Below are positions 57,392 to 64,000 of a stretch of 64,000 nucleotides of DNA, in pieces. The notes under the pieces are model-generated. The model was not told where the DNA came from. It searched no databases and saw only the letters and a list, made by a program, of their open reading frames with translations. The stretch is taken from NCBI GenBank assembly GCA_024919215.1, contig CP103437.1, forward strand, positions 434,001 through 498,000, written 5' to 3'. The translations under genes were made by a program, and so were the position numbers. Position 1 is the first letter of the stretch. Every line of letters begins with the position of its first letter. This DNA is from Methylophilaceae bacterium LSUCC0665 (lineage in GTDB: Bacteria; Pseudomonadota; Gammaproteobacteria; Burkholderiales; Methylophilaceae).

Positions 57392-59203
57392 ATGATTAAA
57401 CAAATATTAAGCAAAAATTCTAAGCTTATATATAAAATATTAAACATAAGTTTTATGTTAGCGCTGTTTGGATTTTTTTTATTTTTTGTACTTAACGCTA
57501 ACAGAGGTTTTGATATAACTGATGAATCTTATTCTATTTTATGGGCAAAGCAACCCGAAAATGTTTCTTCGTGGATTAATCCATTTGGTTTTATAACCAA
57601 GTATATTTGGCTCTTTTCTGGTGAAAATATAGGATTCTTTAGGATTTTTTCTGTTGTAATCTTGTTTTTAACTGGACTGGTCTTTGCAATATCCCTAGAT
57701 TATTTTTGGTCCAAAAAACATCATCAAGCAAGTAATAATTCACTGAAAATTATCCCTATTGCAGCGTTAACTGTAACGAGTTTAATATACTTCCACAGAT
57801 GGCAATTATTTATTTCATATAACTTACTTACTCTTGTAAGCTGTCTATTGGTCATTTCTGGCTTATTTTTAGGGTATGGACAAAATAAAAATCGAATTTT
57901 TATAATGATTACGGGGGGTGTAATTGTTGGATTTGGTGTATTTATTGCTTTCCTATCTAAGCCTACAACCAGTATTTTATTGGCTATTATAGTTTTAGCA
58001 TGGATCACTTTTTATCATCAAAATAGTAAAAAAAATTATTTTATAGGCGCTGCAGGCATGACTGCACTTATTCCATTTCTTATGTTTATTTATTTAAAAT
58101 TAGGGGGGATTGGTGAGTTTTACACAAATTTTTCTAACGGCATTCATTTAATTGAATTGGCACAAACTGGTCACGACTTGAGATCTTTGATCTTAAAAAT
58201 TTATATTTCATATAGACCCTTAATATTAACTCCAGCTTATTATTTTTTTCATGCTCCAGTTTTCATTTTATTATTGGCTCTGTTATTTTCACAAAGCTCT
58301 AAGGAATATTACAAAAAAAATAGAGAAAAGATTGTTATATTTTTGACTTTTTTCTTTTTGCTATCAATAGTTTTTTCAATGAAAGAATCTCATTTAAACA
58401 ATAATAAAGAATTACTTACATTTTTTACCTTCTCAACTATCTCACTTTTTCTGAGTGTTCTCACTTTTAGTAGACTAGACAAAGTAAACAAAGATCAAAT
58501 AGTGAATATCGATGCGTACAAAATAGTTGTATTATCACTTTTTGCATTACTTTTTGCATATGCTTTTGGAACAAGAACCTTGATGTCAATACGTCAATTT
58601 GGAGCATTGATATTTATATTTGCAATATGGATATATTCATTCAAGATATTGCTTATGCGGTATGAGCAAAAGAAATACATAATTGTAATGCTTAGTTTGC
58701 TAATGTTCATAATGACAGCAAAACTAATCGAAACTGCCTACATTAAGCCAAATAGATTAATCTCTAATATTGCTTTACAAGATATTGATGTTGAGTTTCA
58801 TGGAGTTAATGGTGTTTTAAAGGTAGATAAAACAACTGCAAAATATGTCAATGACCTAAAGGACATAGCCTTTAGGTTTGGATGGAAAGAGCAAAACCTA
58901 TTGATTGACTTAACAGGAGCTACTCCTGGCGCTCTAGTAATTCTGAATGCGAAAATAGTTGGAAGTCCGTGGTTGGTTGGCGGCTACCCTGGCTCTGCTA
59001 ACTACATCAAAGCTTATATTAAACAATCAGGAGAAAATCCATTTGACAGTTGGATTTTAACAGCACCTTATGGGAAGAGAAGTGTCCCTGTTTCAGTTCT
59101 TTCAGATGATGATTATAATTTTGAAGAAAAATATCAACTGGTTGGGAGTTTTAGAACAGGACATAGAAATGAATTGCAATTTTTGTGGAAACCAAAGAAC
59201 TAG
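57392..59203 (+). CDS. Multi-span membrane protein, GT39-like glycosyltransferase candidate
   Basis: This 603-residue protein has about ten or eleven hydrophobic helices (from residue 17 to about 450), then a soluble periplasmic domain of about 130 residues. The first loop carries FDITDESYSIL, the acidic pattern seen in GT39/GT83-type lipid-linked sugar transferases, where an Asp is catalytic. Other conserved features are weak. It may transfer a polyprenyl-phosphate sugar such as that made by the GT2 protein. It lies 8 bases after wecE, likely in one transcript. Confidence 0.7.
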   Translation: MIKQILSKNSKLIYKILNISFMLALFGFFLFFVLNANRGFDITDESYSILWAKQPENVSSWINPFGFITKYIWLFSGENIGFFRIFSVVILFLTGLVFAISLDYFWSKKHHQASNNSLKIIPIAALTVTSLIYFHRWQLFISYNLLTLVSCLLVISGLFLGYGQNKNRIFIMITGGVIVGFGVFIAFLSKPTTSILLAIIVLAWITFYHQNSKKNYFIGAAGMTALIPFLMFIYLKLGGIGEFYTNFSNGIHLIELAQTGHDLRSLILKIYISYRPLILTPAYYFFHAPVFILLLALLFSQSSKEYYKKNREKIVIFLTFFFLLSIVFSMKESHLNNNKELLTFFTFSTISLFLSVLTFSRLDKVNKDQIVNIDAYKIVVLSLFALLFAYAFGTRTLMSIRQFGALIFIFAIWIYSFKILLMRYEQKKYIIVMLSLLMFIMTAKLIETAYIKPNRLISNIALQDIDVEFHGVNGVLKVDKTTAKYVNDLKDIAFRFGWKEQNLLIDLTGATPGALVILNAKIVGSPWLVGGYPGSANYIKAYIKQSGENPFDSWILTAPYGKRSVPVSVLSDDDYNFEEKYQLVGSFRTGHRNELQFLWKPKN

Positions 59204-59313
59204 CCATGAAATATATATTATTTTGACTTTTATAAACTTTAGAAATGTTGCCGAATTATTTACTTTGAAACTAATTTTTAAAAAAAACCTTTCATAACAA
59301 AATTACCCAAAAA

Positions 59314-61191
59314 ATGACGATATCAGATAATTATCTTAAGTATTTAAATCATTTTCATAAAACTGATACATTATTTAACTTCCACAAAAAAAATTCAAAT
59401 GTTGTCGCTTTACGACACGACGTAGATCACTCAATTGATGCTGCTTTAGAAATGGCTTTTTTTGAAAATTATCATGGATACAAATCTACTTATTTTTTAT
59501 TACCATTTGCGTCATATTGGAATAGCAAAGATTTTTTCAAAAAAGTCCTTCAAATTCAGAAATTTGGACATGAGATTGGAATTCACTTTAATGGAATATC
59601 AGATTGGATTGAATTAAGAACTGACGATATCTTTCTTGATTTTGAAAATCAAATTAAAGAATTTAAAAACCATAATATTGATGTAAATGGTATTTCATCG
59701 CATGGCGATGGATTATGTTATAAGTTTAATTTTATCAATTATTGGTCTTTTTCAAATCTAAAACCTGATAATCCTAAATTATCCGAGAATGGTAGAACTG
59801 CTGAGGGAGTATTTGATTTATCAGCTACGAGATCAATTAATTATCCTAATAATGAGTTTTTAACACGAAAGGATGGAAAGGTTTTTCATTTTTGGTCTAT
59901 TGATTATAAAAAATTAAATATTGATTATCATGCATGGCATCTTAATTTTGATAAATATTATTCTGATTCAGGTGGGTCATGGAAAAGAACTGGTGATCCA
60001 ATTAATTCTGATTTAAAAAATACTAAAACTCAAGTTTTAATCCATCCAGAATACTGGCTTGAAAAAACTAAATTATATTTTTTTCTTGGCACTGCTAGGT
60101 CAGGTTCGACCTGGCTTACAAAGATTCTTAATGAATCAACAAATATTACTGCGAGACATGAGTATTTACTCAATCAAGACTTTTTCAATAAAAAATCTAA
60201 TTTTAAAAATACTCATAAAGTAGTGATGCTAGAAAACAATAAATCAATAGTTAAACAAAAATTTATTAAATTCTGGGAGGAGGTAAATTCTAGTAAATAT
60301 GATATCGCAGAGGTTAATATTTATTTAGAAAACTTTTTGCCTCAATTAAAAAAAATATTTCCTGATGCAACATATATTTTTATAAAACGAGATATAAAAG
60401 AAATAGCATCATCTCTAATGAACAGGGGTTGGTATGAAAAGTACCCTGATCCAGCGCGACCAAGAATAAAAAAACCTATTAATAATTTGTTAAATTTCAA
60501 TGGTCTAAATTTGGCTAATAAACAGTTTTTTAGAATATTAAATTACATAATTCAGGTTAGGGGTAATTTGAATAACAAATGTAATGATTTAATTGATATG
60601 AATAAAGCTTTCCAGGATAAAGATTACTTAAAGGAAAAACTTTATAACCATGGTATATATTTATATCCACAGCTTATCAAAAACTATAATAAAAAAATAA
60701 ATTTAAATAAGAATAATAATTATCCGCAGTACCATAAATGGCCAAATGAACACAGGTTAATATACAAAAAAGCTTTATCAGGTTTGGACAAATTTAATCT
60801 TAATAAAAAAAATAACAATTACTCTCAAATAATGATTAAAGATGTAAATTTTAATAATATATATAGAAGTTATATTTCCAATTTTAATGCGCTACCATTA
60901 AATATTCTTTTAAAAAAATTGTTGAGTAATAATATTGCAATTAAAATTAAAGTTAATATTATTGTAAATGTAAAAAGTTTAGGCGATAGAAAAATTCCCA
61001 TTTTTCTTAATGAATATTCTTTAAAATCAAAAGTTTTTAAAAGAAATACTTTATTTATCTCAAATAATGAAAAAAAATATCATTATGAGGCATTTCTTCA
61101 CCCCAGAACTAAATTTTTAAATTTTTCCATACCACGAAATAATTTAATAAAACTAAATTTCACTAAGTTTACTTATAAAGTTTTTATATAA
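59314..61191 (+). CDS. Deacetylase-like and sulfotransferase fusion protein
   Basis: This 625-residue protein has two regions. The N-terminal part (about 1-250) resembles NodB-type polysaccharide deacetylases in order: LRHDVDHS at 33-40 in place of the usual DD metal pair, FGHEIGIHF near 90 and SSHGDGLCY near 129. From about 255, FFLGTARSGSTWLTKIL is the 5'-phosphosulfate (PAPS) loop, and YIFIKRDIKEIASSL near 352 is the 3'-phosphate loop, of a sulfotransferase. The combination suggests deacetylation followed by N- or O-sulfation of the same glycan, as in heparan NDST, but by inference only. The C-terminal 100 residues are unassigned. Confidence 0.75.
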   Translation: MTISDNYLKYLNHFHKTDTLFNFHKKNSNVVALRHDVDHSIDAALEMAFFENYHGYKSTYFLLPFASYWNSKDFFKKVLQIQKFGHEIGIHFNGISDWIELRTDDIFLDFENQIKEFKNHNIDVNGISSHGDGLCYKFNFINYWSFSNLKPDNPKLSENGRTAEGVFDLSATRSINYPNNEFLTRKDGKVFHFWSIDYKKLNIDYHAWHLNFDKYYSDSGGSWKRTGDPINSDLKNTKTQVLIHPEYWLEKTKLYFFLGTARSGSTWLTKILNESTNITARHEYLLNQDFFNKKSNFKNTHKVVMLENNKSIVKQKFIKFWEEVNSSKYDIAEVNIYLENFLPQLKKIFPDATYIFIKRDIKEIASSLMNRGWYEKYPDPARPRIKKPINNLLNFNGLNLANKQFFRILNYIIQVRGNLNNKCNDLIDMNKAFQDKDYLKEKLYNHGIYLYPQLIKNYNKKINLNKNNNYPQYHKWPNEHRLIYKKALSGLDKFNLNKKNNNYSQIMIKDVNFNNIYRSYISNFNALPLNILLKKLLSNNIAIKIKVNIIVNVKSLGDRKIPIFLNEYSLKSKVFKRNTLFISNNEKKYHYEAFLHPRTKFLNFSIPRNNLIKLNFTKFTYKVFI

Positions 61192-61328
61192 TCCTTGTTG
61201 AGGTTTTTTTTCTTATTCATTAGTTTAATGAAATTAGTATTAAACTTGCAGAGTTAAATTATAAGTTAATCTCTATATCAATTTTAATTATGGTTTGTAG
61301 TGAGATTTGTTTATGATATTCTTCTAGC

Positions 61329-62021
61329 ATGTTTGCTAAATATAAAAATTCTAAAATCGCTTTAAAAGAAACTGATGATTTTTATTTAAATTCTGGTTTT
61401 CAATATAGTTTAAATTATGTAACTAAATGGCTTAAAGATAATATCAAAGTTCCAAAATCAGGAGCTATTCTTGATTTATGTTGTGGTGATGGTATTTGGT
61501 CTCACGGTTTCGAAATTTTAAATCCAAAATTAAATGTTTATGGTTGTGATATTTCATCAGGCGGTATTGAAAAAGCAAAGTCAATTCTAAATAAAAAAAA
61601 TGCTCAAAACTTCACTATTCAAGATACTGAGAAACCCTTAAATTATGATAAAGGTTTTTTTGATTTAATTTTCGCGAGAGGTCCTGGATTATATAATCAA
61701 CATAATTTTTCATCTAAAGAGGCAATTAATATTATTGAAAGTTGGCACTTGCTACTAAAAGATGATGGTCGCTTTTATTCAATATTTGCATCCAAACCCT
61801 CAATGTTTGGTAAATATACAAATATGAATGAATCTGTTTTGCCTTATAATAGATCACCGCGAAAAACAAAAGCAGTAAATTTTTTGGGTGGTAAATTTCA
61901 TCATTCCATTGTAAGTTTTTTAAAGCCCTTTGAAAAATGCAAGTCGGTTGAGATTGATCAATATTGGTTTAAAAATAACCTTCATTTTCTTGTTACAAAA
62001 AAAGCTATATCTCATAATTAA
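61329..62021 (+). CDS. SAM-dependent methyltransferase
   Basis: This 230-residue class I methyltransferase has motif I, AILDLCCGDGIWSHGFE, near residue 46. YGCDISSGGIEKAKS near 74 binds the ribose, and DLIFARGPGLYNQHNF near 113 follows. The DLIFARGPG form is uncommon where most show an FxxVLEH-type motif. The substrate is unknown. Its last 17 bases overlap the convergent sulfotransferase gene. Confidence 0.78.
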   Translation: MFAKYKNSKIALKETDDFYLNSGFQYSLNYVTKWLKDNIKVPKSGAILDLCCGDGIWSHGFEILNPKLNVYGCDISSGGIEKAKSILNKKNAQNFTIQDTEKPLNYDKGFFDLIFARGPGLYNQHNFSSKEAINIIESWHLLLKDDGRFYSIFASKPSMFGKYTNMNESVLPYNRSPRKTKAVNFLGGKFHHSIVSFLKPFEKCKSVEIDQYWFKNNLHFLVTKKAISHN

Positions 62022-62919
62022 ATTTCTCAAGATAGCCTTTTGCAATATCATTAAATTTTTTTATATCCTTAGAATTCATATTTTTTTTCCATTGTCCAAC
62101 ACTATCATTATTTATTGGTTTGATTAAACTAGACATTGATAAATGATGTGATTTGTATATTGTCAAATCTTGCTGATCATGATTCATCATTTTTTTGTCA
62201 TACACTATGTTTAACTTGTTGCAAATTTTTTTTATTTCTTCTTCTGGTGAGTTAACAAATTGTTCATAGATCACTAAATGAGAATTCTCATAATTTTCAT
62301 TTAATTCAATAAGTTTATTTACATAAGTGACCCAGTTATTAGCAATTTTCTCAATACTTTGATCGTTTTTTTTTAAATTTTTTAATTGACTGAAGAAAAC
62401 GTCTCTTCCATCCCTAATAATTCCAAAAAAAAAAGGATTTTTATAATTTTCTATATACCCATTAAAAAATTGCGAGCACTTGGCCCCCCAAATCGACTTT
62501 TTCTCCATTAGCATTTTAGTTTTTGATAGCTCCTCTACAAACGTATAAGCAATTTTTTCAATAGTGCTATTCTTTTTAAGTAATATTCTTAATATTTCAA
62601 TAAATTGATCTTTGTTAATCCCACTTCTTTCAGCTCTTAAAAGAAATGTGTTCAATAATTGGAGTTCTTTTATATTTGATATTTTTTTATTTAATTGAAG
62701 ATTTTTTAATCCATAGAGAATGTTATCAATCCCCAATCTTTCCAACATATTTGGATATAGTTCATACGACATTGATATTTCTTTATGAGAATCGAGAACG
62801 GTTGTTAACATTGTTCCGCCTGACCTGCTTAATCCTCTAACAAAAATACAACCAAATTTTTTATTATTAATAGCAGTATATTTATTCAATTGAATCAATT
62901 CCTTGCTCTTGATTACCAA
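62005..62919 (-). CDS. Sulfotransferase
   Basis: This 304-residue protein has a PAPS-binding loop CIFVRGLSRSGGTMLTT (near 24-40) and the 3'-phosphate segment FFGIIRDGRDVFFSQL (near 170). HKEISMSYELYP near 45 is typical of the sulfotransferase family in surface-glycan clusters. The annotated ATG overlaps the upstream ABC-like gene by 38 bases. A TTG at about 62889 would shorten it by 10 residues. It is in the minus-strand unit with the membrane gene at 62882 and the partial gene at 63940, and overlaps the methyltransferase tail-to-tail. Confidence 0.85.
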   Translation of the reverse strand: MVIKSKELIQLNKYTAINNKKFGCIFVRGLSRSGGTMLTTVLDSHKEISMSYELYPNMLERLGIDNILYGLKNLQLNKKISNIKELQLLNTFLLRAERSGINKDQFIEILRILLKKNSTIEKIAYTFVEELSKTKMLMEKKSIWGAKCSQFFNGYIENYKNPFFFGIIRDGRDVFFSQLKNLKKNDQSIEKIANNWVTYVNKLIELNENYENSHLVIYEQFVNSPEEEIKKICNKLNIVYDKKMMNHDQQDLTIYKSHHLSMSSLIKPINNDSVGQWKKNMNSKDIKKFNDIAKGYLEKFNYEI

Positions 62920-63943
62920 ATATTTTAAACGACTTAGTTGATAAAATTGTTTTATTTAGGATTTTATCGTCATTATTTAGATATGAAATTAAAAGTGTAA
63001 CCTTTCTAAGATTTAAATAGAATAAATTTAAAGATGTAAAATAACTAAAAATATTTTTACACGATGAGACATATATTCTAATTCCTAATAATAAAAATAA
63101 AGAATAAGAAGTAATTTCATCCCCAGAAAGATTTATATTTTTCATGTAAATGACAACCCCAATAATTATAAATACCAAGAAGAAATTTGAATAATTTTTA
63201 CTTTTTTGAATTATTAAAAATCTATTTATAAAGCTGATAATAAATTTATCTACTTTCTTATTTTGGTTTTTATTATTTCTAAAGCTTAGTTGTAAATTTT
63301 TTAATGAATTTTTGTAATTTTCTTGATATCTAAAGGCCGATTTACTCGTTTTAATTTGTAAAAATAAAAGAATAGTAAACAATGTGCTTAATATTAAAAA
63401 CAATATCAAATTAAAATAAAAGATAGCAATAGTTAATGTAGTTACTACTAATAAATCAAATATATTTATAAGTGAAATTCTTACTAATCTTGTGAAAATA
63501 CCAATGTCACTTATAAAATCTATCATATTTTCATCTACATTCATTTTTTCTGAGAAAAATTTTTTAATCTCCTTAATATTAACAACATACTGTTTTATTA
63601 ATTTATTAATTATGCTTGCAGCATGGTTAATTATTCTTTTATTAACCAAATAGAACATTAAAAAAGATAAAATTATCGAAATCATAAGAAGAAAAATAAA
63701 ATACCAAAAACTTAACTCGAATGAATGTGTGAGTAATTTAATTTGTAATTCGCTTGCGTCATTAGTAAATAAATATTTAAATAGCTTTGTTGTGTAAGAT
63801 AGGGAAATAGCTAATAGAATAGCACTAGATACATACATTGAAGCTATTTTTATTATTTCATTTATTTCACTAAATATTGTCTTTTTATAAAAATATATTA
63901 ATAAGTTAAAATAGTAACTATTTCTTTTAAATATATTAATCAC
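62882..63943 (-). CDS. ABC-exporter-type membrane domain without ATPase domain
   Basis: This 353-residue protein starts at GTG. It has about six hydrophobic helices (about 34-52, 75-99, 163-195 in two, 245-265 and 277-295) separated by long charged helices, the build of an ABC type I exporter transmembrane domain. It ends without Walker A, signature or Walker B motifs, so no ATPase domain is in this chain. The GTG overlaps the upstream stop as GTGA. It could pair with a separate ATPase or be a degenerate exporter. The downstream sulfotransferase overlaps it by 38 bases. Confidence 0.6.
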   Translation of the reverse strand: MINIFKRNSYYFNLLIYFYKKTIFSEINEIIKIASMYVSSAILLAISLSYTTKLFKYLFTNDASELQIKLLTHSFELSFWYFIFLLMISIILSFLMFYLVNKRIINHAASIINKLIKQYVVNIKEIKKFFSEKMNVDENMIDFISDIGIFTRLVRISLINIFDLLVVTTLTIAIFYFNLILFLILSTLFTILLFLQIKTSKSAFRYQENYKNSLKNLQLSFRNNKNQNKKVDKFIISFINRFLIIQKSKNYSNFFLVFIIIGVVIYMKNINLSGDEITSYSLFLLLGIRIYVSSCKNIFSYFTSLNLFYLNLRKVTLLISYLNNDDKILNKTILSTKSFKIFGNQEQGIDSIE

Positions 63944-64000
63944 AATAAATTTTTTATAAAGATTGGACTGTTAATTATATTACCAGATAAACCATATCGC
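63940..64000 (-). CDS. C-terminal end of a gene cut off by the window edge
   Basis: A frame open from the right edge encodes RYGLSGNIINSPIFIKNLL and stops at 63940. The TGA overlaps the GTG of the following gene (GTGA), which supports real translation. Too little is visible to assign a family. It lies upstream of the ABC-like membrane gene in the same minus-strand unit. Confidence 0.55.
   Translation of the reverse strand, partial: RYGLSGNIINSPIFIKNLL

Overview
The window is AT-rich, gene-dense DNA from a bacterium with a small, streamlined chromosome. Intergenic gaps are short and several convergent genes overlap at their 3' ends. The ssrA gene is of the one-piece type, which argues against most alphaproteobacteria. 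The order guaA-guaB-rnfH-ratA / smpB-ssrA and the block dnaE-accA-tilS fit a betaproteobacterium. My best guess is a planktonic methylotroph of the Methylophilaceae (OM43 / Methylopumilus type). No methanol dehydrogenase or rRNA gene lies in the window, so this is inference from gene order, base composition and gene content.

Positions 1-18,700 hold housekeeping and small accessory genes. These include a SixA-like phosphatase, htpX, selO, an MsbA-type ABC exporter, a photolyase, a YqaA membrane protein, a RhlE-type helicase, an LPS-kinase-like gene, the GTPase ylqF, and many short secreted or membrane proteins. Four short genes (8189-8344, 8346-8471, 13676-13810, 31288-31407) are too small for ordinary gene callers. 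Positions 18,751-30,674 are core: hrpA (apparently starting at ATT), a spermidine-synthase-fold protein, an rlmL-type 23S rRNA methyltransferase, tpx, dnaE, accA and tilS.

Positions 30,688-36,096 form what looks like a metal-acquisition and sensing module. A secreted acidic protein with two PepSY domains is divergent from a TonB-dependent receptor, which is followed by a histidine kinase and a LuxR-type response regulator. Three near-identical 11-bp dyads (GGAARAWTTCC) lie just upstream of the receptor. The arrangement resembles lanthanide uptake and sensing loci of methylotrophs (lanpepsy-type proteins, LanA-type receptors). This is the most interesting system in the window.

Positions 36,142-49,378 return to core functions: purT, typA, a nitroreductase, a GreB-like factor, guaA/guaB, rnfH, ratA, smpB and the tmRNA gene. 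A methyltransferase, a YdjM-like membrane protein and an OafA-type acyltransferase are interspersed.

From 49,379 to the end is a variable island anchored at the tmRNA gene. A 15-bp copy of the tmRNA 3' end recurs 925 bp downstream (50290-50304), which marks an attachment-site duplication. Two arrays of three 9-bp repeats lie nearby. The island carries methyltransferases, a radical SAM/SPASM protein, a WbqC-like protein, a GT2 glycosyltransferase, a WecE-type sugar aminotransferase, a GT39-like membrane protein, a deacetylase-sulfotransferase fusion, a second sulfotransferase and an ABC-exporter-like membrane domain with no ATPase in the same chain. Together they suggest a sulfated, methylated surface glycan.
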